From DAOMFB01 sp963801475 (GTDB lineage: Bacteria > Acidobacteriota > Thermoanaerobaculia > UBA5066), in contig CAWDEX010000001.1 in NCBI GenBank assembly GCA_963801475.1, positions 1,860,001 to 1,924,000 of the forward strand: a stretch of 64,000 nucleotides of DNA, given 5' to 3'. The notes below the pieces were generated by a model. The model did not search any database and was not told the DNA's origin. It worked only from the letters and a program-made list of their open reading frames with translations. Shown here one piece after another: positions 44,209 through 52,579 of the stretch. The translations under genes and the position numbers were made by a program. Numbering within the stretch: position 1 is the first letter of the stretch; each line of letters starts with the position of its first letter.

Positions 44209-45668
44209 TGACCGGCTACCTCCACGTCACCGCCGGAGACCTCGCCGCCGTCGCGCCCGAGATCGTCCTCTCGCTCGCCGGGATCCTCCTGATCCTGCTG
44301 GACGCCTTCGCGCGGCCGACGCGGTCGTCGTTTCCGTACCTGTCGCTCGCGGCCCTTGCGCTGGCCAACGTCGTCGGCGCCGTGGTCCCGGGGACGTGGT
44401 TCGCCGGCGCCGTGGAAACCTCCACCCTGACCCGGTTCGTCGAGATGATCGTCCTCGGGGGCGCCGCCCTCGCGATCCTCGGCGGCGGCGCGGCCCTGGC
44501 GCGCGACGGGAAGAACCTGGGCGAGTTCTACGCCCTCCTCCTCTGGTCGGCTGCCGGCGCCATGTTGATGACCAAGGGGACCGACCTGCTCGTCGTCTTC
44601 ATCGGCCTCGAGCTGATGTCGATCCCGCTCTATGTCCTCGCCGCGTGGTACCGGCAGATTCCCGCCGCGACCGAGGCGGGGATGAAGTACTTCCTGATGG
44701 GGGCCTTCTCGTCCGCAATCCTCCTGTACGGCGTCGCGACGCTCTACGGGCGGACCGGCACCACGAGCCTCACCCGCCTCCTCGGCCACGCCAGCGGCCC
44801 CTCGCCCTTCGCGTTCGACCCGCTCGTGACCGTCGGGACCGTCGCCATCCTCGCGGCGGTCGCCTTCAAGCTCGCCCTCGTCCCCTTCCACGCCTGGGCG
44901 CCCGACGTCTACCAGGGGATGACGACGCCGGCCGTCACCTTCCTCTCGACGGTCCCGAAGGCGGCCGCCGCCGTGTTTCTCGTCCGGCTCCTCCATGCCA
45001 TCGCCCCCGCCGGGCCCGGCGACCCGTGGCGGCCGCTCCTGTCGATCCTGGCCGTCGTCTCGATCCTCTTCGGAAACATCGTGGCGCTCTCCCAGCGGGA
45101 CCTGAAGCGGATGCTGGCCTACTCCGGCATCGCCCAGATGGGTTACCTCGCGATTGCCCTCGCCACCTTCTCCCGCGACGCGCTCGAAGGAGCCCTCGTC
45201 TTCCTCGCCGGCTACCTCCTCTCGAACGCCGCGGCTTTCCTCACCGTCGCCGCCCTCTCGAGCGGCGAGACCGAGCCGAAGACGCTCGCCGACCTCGCCG
45301 GACTCGGCAAGCGGAACGGCGCCGCCGCGGCCCTCCTGACGCTCTCCATGGTCTCCCTCACGGGTCTGCCCCCGACTGTCGGCTTCATCGGCAAGCTGCT
45401 CGTCTTCCGTTCGGCCGTCGACGCCGGCCTCGTCTCCCTCGCCCTCGTCGGCGTCTTCGGGAGCCTCGTGTCCGTCGGGTATTACCTCCGCGTCGTCTAT
45501 TTCCTCTGGATGAAGGAGCCCACCCGCGAGGTGCCGCTCCACGAGGACGACGTGATGGCGGGCGCCGCCTGGCTTCTCCTTTCGGCCGGCATCCTCGTCT
45601 TCGGCCTCTTCCCCCGCGGGCTGATCGACGTGGCCCGTGCGGCGGCCCAGGCCATCGGCTCGAGATGA
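44208..45668 (+). CDS. nuoN: NADH-quinone oxidoreductase subunit N
   Basis: 486 residues, about 14 helices. FIGLELMSIPLYVLAAWYR, FKLALVPFHAWAPDVYQG, LSQRDLKRMLAYSGIAQMGY and GKLLVFRSAVDAGL identify NuoN. ATG 44208 lies within the TGATG junction. Last structural gene of the complex in this cluster; rex starts 22 bases after its stop on the same strand. Confidence 0.97.
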   Translation: MTGYLHVTAGDLAAVAPEIVLSLAGILLILLDAFARPTRSSFPYLSLAALALANVVGAVVPGTWFAGAVETSTLTRFVEMIVLGGAALAILGGGAALARDGKNLGEFYALLLWSAAGAMLMTKGTDLLVVFIGLELMSIPLYVLAAWYRQIPAATEAGMKYFLMGAFSSAILLYGVATLYGRTGTTSLTRLLGHASGPSPFAFDPLVTVGTVAILAAVAFKLALVPFHAWAPDVYQGMTTPAVTFLSTVPKAAAAVFLVRLLHAIAPAGPGDPWRPLLSILAVVSILFGNIVALSQRDLKRMLAYSGIAQMGYLAIALATFSRDALEGALVFLAGYLLSNAAAFLTVAALSSGETEPKTLADLAGLGKRNGAAAALLTLSMVSLTGLPPTVGFIGKLLVFRSAVDAGLVSLALVGVFGSLVSVGYYLRVVYFLWMKEPTREVPLHEDDVMAGAAWLLLSAGILVFGLFPRGLIDVARAAAQAIGSR

Positions 45669-45690
45669 CCGGCGGCGGCGGAAGCGGGCC

Positions 45691-46359
45691 ATGCAGCAGA
45701 AAGAGCCACCCGAAAGCGTCTCCGAGGCGACGACCCACCGCCTCTCCCTCCTCCTCCGAAGCCTCAGGGTCCTCGAGGCGGAGGGCGTCGGAACCGTCTC
45801 TTCGCAGCAGCTCGCCGAGCGCTTCGGCCTGAACGCGGCGCAGATCCGCAAGGACCTCGCCCAGTTCGGAGAGTTCGGCGTCCGGGGCGTCGGCTACCGC
45901 GTGGGCGACCTGAAGGAGCGGCTGAACGCCGTCATGGGCCTCGACCGCCGCCGGACGATGGTCGTCCTCGGGGCGGGCCACCTCGGCCAGGCCCTCGCGG
46001 ACTCGAAGAACTTCAACAGCGACGGCTTCCGCGTCATCGCCCTCTTCGACAACGACCGCCGGAAGATCGGCGGCCACTCGCGAACCGGCGTCCCCATCCG
46101 CGACGTCGCCGAGCTGCCCGCCGTCGCCCGGGAGGAGGCCATCGAGATCGGCGTCCTGGCCGTCCCGGCCGAGGCCGTCCCCTCGGCCGCCGTCGTCCTC
46201 CGGAACGCCGGCGTGAAGGCCCTCCTCAACTTCGCTCCGATCACCCTCGCCCCCGTCCCGGGCCTCGAGGTCAAGAACGTCGACCTGACCCTCTTCCTCG
46301 AGAACCTCAGTTACCGCCTCGCGGCCTCCACCGACCGCCCGCGCGCGAAGCGGGGGTGA
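45691..46359 (+). CDS. rex: Redox-sensing transcriptional repressor Rex
   Basis: 222 residues from ATG 45691. N-terminal winged helix (SSQQLAERFGLNAAQIRKDLAQFGEFGVRGVGY) then a Rossmann domain with VVLGAGHLGQAL for NADH/NAD. Both parts match Rex closely, including the domain-swapped C-terminal helix. Rex leaves DNA when NADH rises and so switches on respiratory or fermentative genes. Encoding it at the end of the nuo operon, whose first gene has a Rex-like operator, suggests feedback control of complex I. GGCGGAAG lies about 8 bases upstream of the start. Confidence 0.96.
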   Translation: MQQKEPPESVSEATTHRLSLLLRSLRVLEAEGVGTVSSQQLAERFGLNAAQIRKDLAQFGEFGVRGVGYRVGDLKERLNAVMGLDRRRTMVVLGAGHLGQALADSKNFNSDGFRVIALFDNDRRKIGGHSRTGVPIRDVAELPAVAREEAIEIGVLAVPAEAVPSAAVVLRNAGVKALLNFAPITLAPVPGLEVKNVDLTLFLENLSYRLAASTDRPRAKRG

Positions 46360-46714
46360 CGCCTCGCCCGACCGGCGACGTCCTTCTCCGACCATTCGGG
46401 AGGGTTTCGAAAGCCACGTTGCTCTCGCGCCATGATCTAGACTCTCGTCCAGAACTTCGCAGGAGGACGCGGTGTCCCGAGCCCTCTCGATGCGAACTGA
46501 CCGCCCGGTCGTCGGCCTGACACCGGTCGTCCTCGCTTCGCTTGTGTTTGATGCTGCATAAACAGGCCATCATCCAGGGCGATGTCATCCTCGCCAGATC
46601 AACGGGCGGAGCAGCGATCGCCGCCGACAGAATCGACCATCTGCGCCGCTGCATCGCAATGCCGCTCAGTGTCGACACCTTGCAGGCAAGTCATCCAGGA
46701 GAGGAAACCTCAAG
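46360..46714. other. Gap of different composition
   Basis: About 350 bases less GC-rich than the surroundings. It holds a 55-codon plus frame at 46551-46718 that ends in an ATGA overlap with the next gene, and a 123-codon minus frame at 46307-46678; neither has a family I recognise or a strong ribosome binding site. AGGAGG at 46461 precedes a GTG frame of only 29 codons. This may be remains of a transferred segment. Confidence 0.4.
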
Positions 46715-47302
46715 ATGAGAAGGATCAGGATCTTCGAACACATCTCACTGGACGGCGTGATCTCGCCCGGCGGACGGGGCGAAGCCGGCGATGACTACGC
46801 GCATGGCGGATGGACGGCACCGTATCGAAGTGCGGCCGGGGCAGCGGCCGTCGCCGAGGCACAGAGCAAAGAATTCGATCTGCTGCTTGGCCGCCGCACC
46901 TACGATATCTGGGCCGGCTTCTGGCCGAAGGTCAAGAACGGTCCATTCGCGGACAGTCTGAACGCCGCGACGAAATACGTCGCGACCCACAGGCCGGAAA
47001 GCCTCGGATGGGGTCCGGTCGGGGATCTGGGCCCGGACATCATGGAGGGTGTTCGCCGCGTCAAGTCAAAAAACGGCCCTGACCTGATCGTCTGTGGAAG
47101 TTCGACGCTGACGTCGGTGCTGCTCGAGCAGGGACTCGTCGACGAGGTTGTGCTGATCGTCTACCCGGTCTTGCTCGGCCTGGGCAAACGCTTCTTTTCG
47201 GATAGTGCTGACCCGCGCGAACTCGCTCTCGTCAGCACGAAGGCGACGCCTACGGGCGTGCTCCTTAACACGTATCGACACGTTGGATCACTGCGAACCT
47301 GA
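46715..47302 (+). CDS. Dihydrofolate-reductase/RibD-C-terminal-like protein
   Basis: 195 residues. The DHFR-like fold of the RibD C-terminal family is marked by LFEHISLDGVIS-type start (FEHISLDGVIS), LLLGRRTYDIWAGFWP, LIVCGSSTLTSVLLEQGLVDEVVLIVYPVLLGLGKRFF and the following FS/D-rich tail. Such stand-alone proteins occur widely and are thought to be NAD(P)H-dependent reductases; substrates are unknown. ATG 46715 follows GGAGAGG by about nine bases. Codon use has more A/T at third positions than its neighbours, and a dispersed repeat lies 92 bases downstream, suggesting recent acquisition. Confidence 0.85.
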   Translation: MRRIRIFEHISLDGVISPGGRGEAGDDYAHGGWTAPYRSAAGAAAVAEAQSKEFDLLLGRRTYDIWAGFWPKVKNGPFADSLNAATKYVATHRPESLGWGPVGDLGPDIMEGVRRVKSKNGPDLIVCGSSTLTSVLLEQGLVDEVVLIVYPVLLGLGKRFFSDSADPRELALVSTKATPTGVLLNTYRHVGSLRT

Positions 47303-47393
47303 TCTTTCGCCGACGCGAGCGGCTGAGCGGGCGCTCACGTCACCTAAAGCACCGCCACGACGCGCAGCGACGCGACACACAGGGTCAACACAT

Positions 47394-47422
47394 AGGGTCA
47401 GGTCTCAATTCTCAATTATAGG
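47394..47422 (+). repeat. Dispersed GGGTCAGGTC-type repeat, copy 2
   Basis: AGGGTCAGGTCTCAAT followed by TCTCAATTATAGG; see the minus-strand copy at 4171-4203. A second, partial GGGTCAACACATAG precedes it. Confidence 0.6.
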
Positions 47423-47476
47423 ATCACTCAGTCGCCAAGATCCGTCCCCTGTTCGGGCCTTCATGCGCCCGAGGCG

Positions 47477-48010
47477 TTACTCGCCCAGGTCGAGCCAGGC
47501 GCGACGGAGCGGTCCCGGAGAGGTGGCCAGGCGGCGCTCCACGTCGGCGCGGAGCGCGGCGCCGTCCGGCCCGCGCAGGAGCAGCTGAATGTCGAGCCGG
47601 TCCTGGGGCCCTCCGGCGTCGAGCTTGAGCAGGACGAGGTCCGCGGCCTCGACCACAGGCACCGCGAGGTCATCCAGACGGAGGGTTCTCCGCCGGTCGA
47701 GGATTCCGGGCTGCCAGGGTCGCTTTCCCACGACGACGTCGACCGCCGCCTCGCCAGCTTTCGAAACACGGATGACGCCCGCAAGCGGGTCTGCCGCGTC
47801 TCCCCGCCGGATCTCGACCTCGGCGCCCGAATCGCGGATCCCGTCCCACGACGAAGCCGCGAGGAGGCTCGCATCGAGGACCAACAGGTCGAAATCCTGG
47901 GTCGCCCTGCCGACGCCGTGCGCCGCGAGCGCCATCCCGCCGATGAGAGCCGGCCGGGCGCCACGCGCCTCGAGCGTCTCGAGGACGCGGGCGAGAAGCG
48001 ACGTCCTCAT
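47477..48010 (-). CDS. Nucleotidyltransferase-fold protein (MNT/AbiEii-like)
   Basis: 177 residues. ALIGGMALAAHGVGRATQDFDLLV (about 22-45) has the GG/GS and D-x-D pattern of the nucleotidyltransferase superfamily used by minimal NTases and AbiEii-type toxins. A second acidic residue for metal binding lies in AAVDVVVG. Not a full antitoxin-linked AbiEii by length. Its ATG overlaps the small upstream gene by four bases, so the two are coupled like a toxin-antitoxin or MNT-partner pair. Function in this setting is unknown. Confidence 0.75.
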   Translation of the reverse strand: MRTSLLARVLETLEARGARPALIGGMALAAHGVGRATQDFDLLVLDASLLAASSWDGIRDSGAEVEIRRGDAADPLAGVIRVSKAGEAAVDVVVGKRPWQPGILDRRRTLRLDDLAVPVVEAADLVLLKLDAGGPQDRLDIQLLLRGPDGAALRADVERRLATSPGPLRRAWLDLGE

Positions 48011-48282
48011 GACCGGTCGTTGGACCGCGAGGGGCGACGGCCGGCGTGGGCGGCCGACTGCAGCCGACGGCGAGCGTTTTTTCGGCTCGCGTCCGCAGGC
48101 TGCGTGGCGAGAAAGAGCTTGAGAGCCAGCTCGCCCGCCTCGAGCGCCGCACGCATCCTGTCTTCGGCCGTCCCCTTGAAATGCCGCGCCGCCTCCGAAT
48201 CGAGGCTCCGAGGGGAAATCCCGGTGACCATGGAGGGCATTCTAGACGGCCCGCCATCTCTCCCGACGAACCGGGACCTCAC
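48007..48282 (-). CDS. Small partner protein of the nucleotidyltransferase
   Basis: Up to 91 residues, starting at GTG 48282 which overlaps the ABC ATPase stop (GTGA); ATGs at 48240 and 48231 would shorten it. The middle is helical (TAEDRMRAALEAGELALKLF) and the tail strongly basic (RKNARRRLQSAAHAGRRPSRS), suggesting nucleic-acid contact. I do not recognise a family. Its coupling to the nucleotidyltransferase gene is the main clue to its role. Confidence 0.55.
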   Translation of the reverse strand: MRSRFVGRDGGPSRMPSMVTGISPRSLDSEAARHFKGTAEDRMRAALEAGELALKLFLATQPADASRKNARRRLQSAAHAGRRPSRSNDRS

Positions 48283-49046
48283 GCCGGCGGCGCGATGTCC
48301 GGGCCCTCGAGGGCCTGGCGCTTGGCGCGGGCGACGGCTTCGGCGCGGCTCGAGTCGTTCGGGCGGTCATCGGAGATCTTGCCGTCGCGGATGCGTATGA
48401 TCCGGCCGGCGTGGGCCGCGATGTCCTCTTCGTGCGTGACGATGATGATCGCGTTGCCCGCCTCGTTGAGCGTCCGGAAGAGCCGCATGATCTCCTCGCC
48501 CGTCTGCGAGTCGAGGTTCCCCGTCGGCTCGTCCGCGAGGAGGAGCGACGGGCCCGTCACGAGCGCCCGGGCGATCGCCACGCGCTGCCGCTGGCCTCCG
48601 GACAGCTCGTTCGGGTTGTGGTGCATCCGGTCCGTGAGCCCCACCTGCTCGAGCGCGGCCACGGCCCGCTCGTGCCGCTCCTTCCGCGGCAGGCCGGCGT
48701 AGATGAGCGGCAGCTCCACCTGCGCCAGCGCGTTCGTCCGGGCGAGGAGGTTGAACGTCTGGAAGACGAAACCGATCTCGCGGTTCCGGATCCGGGCCAG
48801 CGCGTCGTCGTTCATCTCCTCGACGGGATGGCCGTTCAGCCGGTAGCGCCCCCCCGTCGGTGTGTCGAGGCAGCCGATGAGGTTCATCAGAGTCGACTTG
48901 CCCGATCCGGACGGCCCCATGATGGCCACGTACTCGCTTCGGTCGATGTTGAAGGTCACCCCACGGAGCGCGCGGACCTTCTCCTCCCCGACGACGTACG
49001 TCTTCTCGATGTCGACCATCGCGATGAGCACCGGGCGGTCCGTCAT
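48279..49046 (-). CDS. ABC transporter ATP-binding protein (LolD/MacB type)
   Basis: 255 residues. Walker A GPSGSGKST, Q loop FVFQTFNLL, signature LSGGQRQRVAIARAL, Walker B LLLADEPTGNLD and the switch His in VTHEEDIAAHA are all present. The GNLDSQTG form is that of the LolCDE/MacB/FtsE group, which pump substrates across the cell envelope or drive lipoprotein release rather than import. Coupled by ATGA overlap to the YIP1 gene. No FtsX/MacB-type permease or membrane-fusion protein is adjacent, so the membrane partner is uncertain. Confidence 0.93.
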   Translation of the reverse strand: MTDRPVLIAMVDIEKTYVVGEEKVRALRGVTFNIDRSEYVAIMGPSGSGKSTLMNLIGCLDTPTGGRYRLNGHPVEEMNDDALARIRNREIGFVFQTFNLLARTNALAQVELPLIYAGLPRKERHERAVAALEQVGLTDRMHHNPNELSGGQRQRVAIARALVTGPSLLLADEPTGNLDSQTGEEIMRLFRTLNEAGNAIIIVTHEEDIAAHAGRIIRIRDGKISDDRPNDSSRAEAVARAKRQALEGPDIAPPA

Positions 49047-49807
49047 CCGAACACCGCAGCCCAGCCGGTCTTCCCGGCGATCCAGACGAGCCAGAGAACG
49101 ATGGGCGTGGCCGTGGCCGCTCCCTTCGAGAGCCCCGGGAGCTTTCGGAAGCCGAGCACGAGGAGAAAGAGCGTCGCGAACGAGAAGACGTCGAGCGACC
49201 CGAGGAGCGCCCGAAGGGCGGCAGGAGCCGGCTCCGACAGCAAGGCACCAACGTTCGACGCGATGAGGCTCTGGGCCTGTGTCTGGGAGAGAGAGGCGTC
49301 CGCCACGCTCGCGAAGACCGGGATCGCCACGAGCGCGGCCACGAGGTTCGGGAGGCTGGCGTGCGCCCAGATGGCGAGGAGCTGCGCATAGCGCGCGTCG
49401 GCCCCCACGGCGCGCGCCGCGCCCCAGAGGACCAGGCCGAGGACGAAAAACGCGAGCACCGAGACGGCGAGGCCGACGCCGAGGAAGACCGGCTGCATCT
49501 TCTTCACCGTCTCGACCTGCCGCGCCACCACGTCGGACGAGACCGTCTGCCCCGTCTTCTCGGCCCGCTTCTCGACGGCCTCGCGGATCGTCCGCTCCAA
49601 GTCGATCTTCGGGGTCGTGACGAGAAGGATGGCCGCGGTGGCCAGGACGCCGAGAACCAGCGGCAGCCACCAGGTCGGACGCGCCACGAGCCGGCCGAAG
49701 GTCTCGGACGGCTTCGAGAACGTCCCGACGATGGCCGCCACCGGGGAGAGGGCCTCGGCCGCCGGCGGGAGCGGCACGGTGGGGGCAGTGGGCGGGGAGT
49801 CGTTCAC
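49043..49807 (-). CDS. YIP1-family membrane protein
   Basis: 254 residues with about five membrane helices. The pattern VGTFSKPSETFGRLVARPTWWLPLVLGVLAT and the segment WGAARAVGADARYAQLLAIWAHASLPNLVAAL is that of bacterial YIP1/DUF1282-like proteins, common in acidobacterial ABC export loci. The role is unknown; in eukaryotes YIP1 proteins act in membrane traffic. The gene starts 13 bases after the TolC stop and overlaps the ATPase gene. Confidence 0.85.
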   Translation of the reverse strand: MNDSPPTAPTVPLPPAAEALSPVAAIVGTFSKPSETFGRLVARPTWWLPLVLGVLATAAILLVTTPKIDLERTIREAVEKRAEKTGQTVSSDVVARQVETVKKMQPVFLGVGLAVSVLAFFVLGLVLWGAARAVGADARYAQLLAIWAHASLPNLVAALVAIPVFASVADASLSQTQAQSLIASNVGALLSEPAPAALRALLGSLDVFSFATLFLLVLGFRKLPGLSKGAATATPIVLWLVWIAGKTGWAAVFG

Positions 49808-49820
49808 GGGCGCTCGCGGC

Positions 49821-51485
49821 TCATTTCGCCGGGGGTTCCTCGGCCGGGGCGGGAGCCAGGGAAATGGGAAGCCCTTCGAGCTTCACGCCCTTCCACTCCA
49901 GAAGGTCGCCGATCGCCTTGTGCCAGGCCGTCCGGGCCTTGAGGTAGACGGCGTAGGTCTGCAGCTCCGTGGCCCGGGCGTTCGTCAGGTCGTTCTGAAT
50001 CGACGAGACCTGGAACGACGTCGTCATGCCGTTCTCGTACTTCTTCTTCTCGGCGTCCAGGTTCCGTTCGGCGAGCTCGCGCGCCTTCTTCGCCGCCTCG
50101 ATGGAGCGAAGGGCGGTGTCGACGGTCCGGGCGGCCGTCCGCACCTCGAGCCAGAGGTTCTGTTTCATGAGGACGAGATTCGTCCGGGAGAGCTCGAGGT
50201 CGCTCGTGGAGAGCGCGTAGGCGTTCTTCGCCGTCCGGTTGAAGATGGGGATGTTGAAGACGAGGCCGACCGCCCAGTTCGGGAAGTCCCGGTTGAAGAG
50301 GTTCGAGAGGGCGTCGCCGTAGTTCAGGTCCCCCGTCGATCCGTCCGGGAGGACGCCCGTCGACTTGGCGCCGATGCCGGAGAGTCCGTACGACGCCGCC
50401 AGGTTCAGCTGCGGCAGGACCTGGTTCTTGTTGAACGCCACCGTCAGCTTCTTCGATTCGATGTCGATGATCGCCTGCCGGATCTCCGGGCGAGTCTCGA
50501 GGGCCTTCTTCATCCCGTCCTCGACGCTGATCGACGTCGGCTCCATCGTCGGTAGGTCGGTCGTGACGATCGGCCGCTGCCAGTCGGGAAGGTTCCGGAC
50601 GTTCAGGATCCGCCGCAGTCGGTCCTCGGCGTCGCCGATCTGCCCCTCGGCGGTGATGATGTCCTGCTCGCGCTGTGCGACGGTCACTTCGGTCTGGACG
50701 ATGTCGATCGGGGCGAGCGTCCCGACGTCGATCTTGATCTGCGTGATCCGGTTCAGGTCTTTCGCGATGGCCAGGGCTTCCTGACGCGACTTGAGGAGGG
50801 CCCGGGCGTAGACGAGGTCCCAGTAGGCGTTCTCCACGGCCTGCACGACCGTCTGGACGGCCGTGACGAAGGTCCAGGCCGAAGTGTCCCGGCCGTACTT
50901 CGCCTGGACGATGTATCGCGTGGTCACCGTCGAGCCGAAGTTCCGGAGGAGCGGCTGGGTCACGCCCACGGTCAGGCTCGAGCGGAAGGTCGGGTTGTAG
51001 AGCGTGAATCCTTCGATCGCAGAGTCGCTCCGGTTGTTGTTCCAGGAGAGTGAATAGCCGGTACCGGGCTCCAGAAGGCCTCCGAAGATCAGATTGGCCC
51101 ACTGGTTCTTGGTGTCGGCCGCCTGGATCCGCGAGTAGGTCGGCTGCTGGTTCCGGCTCGCGTTCAGGTCGAGCTCGGCGTACGGGTCGAAGATCCCCTT
51201 GGCCGACTCGAGCCCGAATTGCGCCTTGTCAAAGGAGAGCGAGGCGACGTTCAGGTCGAGCGTGCTCTCGAGGGCGAGGCGAATCGTCTGCTCGAGCGAC
51301 AGCTCGATCTTCTCGCCCGGCGGGAGCGGCACGGCCTTTCGCGCCGTGGTGCTCAGGGGTACGGTCACGCCCGCGTCCGCGGCGCGCACGGTGCCCGGGA
51401 TGACGAGGGCGGCGGACAGGACGACGGCCAGCCCTCGGGCGAAGGCCCGGGGACCGCGGAAGGACACGGCGGACGCTCGATTCAC
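49821..51485 (-). CDS. TolC-family outer membrane efflux protein
   Basis: 554 residues with a signal peptide (to about residue 35). The two TolC repeats are visible: IELSLEQTIRLALESTLDL at about 60 and SVEDGMKKALETRPEIRQA at about 320, each followed by long coiled helices and a beta segment (VGVTQPLLRNFG; VGLVFNIPIFNRTAKNAY). It forms a trimeric outer-membrane channel. First gene of the TolC-YIP1-ATPase string. Start ATG 51485 after GAGGAGGCC. Confidence 0.93.
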   Translation of the reverse strand: MNRASAVSFRGPRAFARGLAVVLSAALVIPGTVRAADAGVTVPLSTTARKAVPLPPGEKIELSLEQTIRLALESTLDLNVASLSFDKAQFGLESAKGIFDPYAELDLNASRNQQPTYSRIQAADTKNQWANLIFGGLLEPGTGYSLSWNNNRSDSAIEGFTLYNPTFRSSLTVGVTQPLLRNFGSTVTTRYIVQAKYGRDTSAWTFVTAVQTVVQAVENAYWDLVYARALLKSRQEALAIAKDLNRITQIKIDVGTLAPIDIVQTEVTVAQREQDIITAEGQIGDAEDRLRRILNVRNLPDWQRPIVTTDLPTMEPTSISVEDGMKKALETRPEIRQAIIDIESKKLTVAFNKNQVLPQLNLAASYGLSGIGAKSTGVLPDGSTGDLNYGDALSNLFNRDFPNWAVGLVFNIPIFNRTAKNAYALSTSDLELSRTNLVLMKQNLWLEVRTAARTVDTALRSIEAAKKARELAERNLDAEKKKYENGMTTSFQVSSIQNDLTNARATELQTYAVYLKARTAWHKAIGDLLEWKGVKLEGLPISLAPAPAEEPPAK

Positions 51486-51583
51486 GAAGGCCTCCTCGGG
51501 TCGGAGAGGGTGGGGCGTCTTTCAGCCACGCGGAATAGTACGAAAAGATGCCGGAAAAGTTTTGCCGGGCAGACAGTTGTCAC

Positions 51584-52579
51584 TCAGGCTCCCCCGGCGG
51601 GAAAGAAGCACGAATAGCGGCTCCGGCTCCCCTCCGGCGACTCCTCCCGCGGGAGGTTCTCCCGGCAGACGGCCCGGGCCGACGGGCAGCGCGGGTGGAA
51701 CGGACAGCCGGGGGGCGGGTCAGCCGGAGACGGGGGTTCGCCCGGCGCGCGGAGGCGCACCGGGGACTCGCCCTCGCCGGGCGGGGCCTCGCGTGGCTGG
51801 GAGGCCAGGAGGAGGGCGGTGTAAGGGTGGCGGGGGCTGGAGAAGATCTCCTCCGTCGGCGCGGCCTCCACGATCCGGCCCAGATACATCACCGCGACGT
51901 GGTCGGCGACGGCGCGAACCAGGCCGAGGTCGTGGCCGATGAAGAGGTAGGCGGGACGGGAAGCGGTCGTCCGCTGCAGGTCGCGGAGGAGATTCACGAC
52001 CTGCGCCCGGATCGAGACGTCGAGGGCCGAGACGGGCTCGTCGAGCACCACGAGCCGCGGCTCGGTCGCGAGCGCCCTCGCGATGGCGATTCGCTGGCGC
52101 TGGCCGCCGGAGAACTCCCGCGGCGTCTTCCCGAGCGCCGACGCCGGCAGCCCGACGGCGTCGAGGAGCGAGACCACCCGTTCCCGACGGGCCCGCCCCC
52201 TCGCCAGACGGTGGATCTCCAGCGGCTCGCCGACGATCTCCTCCACGGTCATCCGCGGGTTGAGCGAAGTGGCCGGGTCCTGGAAGACGACGCCCACCTC
52301 GCGGCGGCGGCGGTTCAGCTCGCGCGGCGGAAGGGCGAGCCAGTCCAGCCCGTCGAAATGGACCGTCCCGCGGTCGGCCGGGAGGAGGCGGAGGATGAGA
52401 CGGGCCGTCGTGCTCTTGCCCGACCCCGACTCCCCCACGAGCGCCAGCGTCGTGCCGGCCGGGAGGTCGAACGACACGCCCGCCACCGCGGCCACGCGCG
52501 ACTCGCGTCGGAGCGGCCCCTTCGCCTCCACGAAGGTCCGGTGGAGGTCGCGCACGGAAAGGAGCGGCTCGTCGCTCAC
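51584..52579 (-). CDS. Oligopeptide/dipeptide ABC transporter ATPase (DppF/OppF type)
   Basis: 331 residues from GTG 52579 (overlap GTGA with the upstream gene). Walker A GESGSGKST, signature FSGGQRQRIAIARAL, Walker B LVVLDEPVSALDVS, plus the C-terminal oligopeptide ATPase tail with CPFHPRCPSARAVC, whose cysteines bind an iron-sulfur cluster in this family. It pairs with the ATPase encoded upstream. No permease or solute-binding protein gene is next to it, so the transporter's membrane part must be encoded elsewhere. The TolC gene begins 98 bases after its stop on the same strand. Confidence 0.94.
   Translation of the reverse strand: MSDEPLLSVRDLHRTFVEAKGPLRRESRVAAVAGVSFDLPAGTTLALVGESGSGKSTTARLILRLLPADRGTVHFDGLDWLALPPRELNRRRREVGVVFQDPATSLNPRMTVEEIVGEPLEIHRLARGRARRERVVSLLDAVGLPASALGKTPREFSGGQRQRIAIARALATEPRLVVLDEPVSALDVSIRAQVVNLLRDLQRTTASRPAYLFIGHDLGLVRAVADHVAVMYLGRIVEAAPTEEIFSSPRHPYTALLLASQPREAPPGEGESPVRLRAPGEPPSPADPPPGCPFHPRCPSARAVCRENLPREESPEGSRSRYSCFFPAGGA

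Noticed and set aside
43416..45668. nuoN start far upstream within nuoM
   Set aside because: Conserved NuoN sequence begins only at the ATG 44208 in the TGATG junction with nuoM.
47918..48702. Plus-strand frames over the nucleotidyltransferase and ATPase genes
   Set aside because: Arg/Pro/Ser-rich shadow translations with no recognisable domains.
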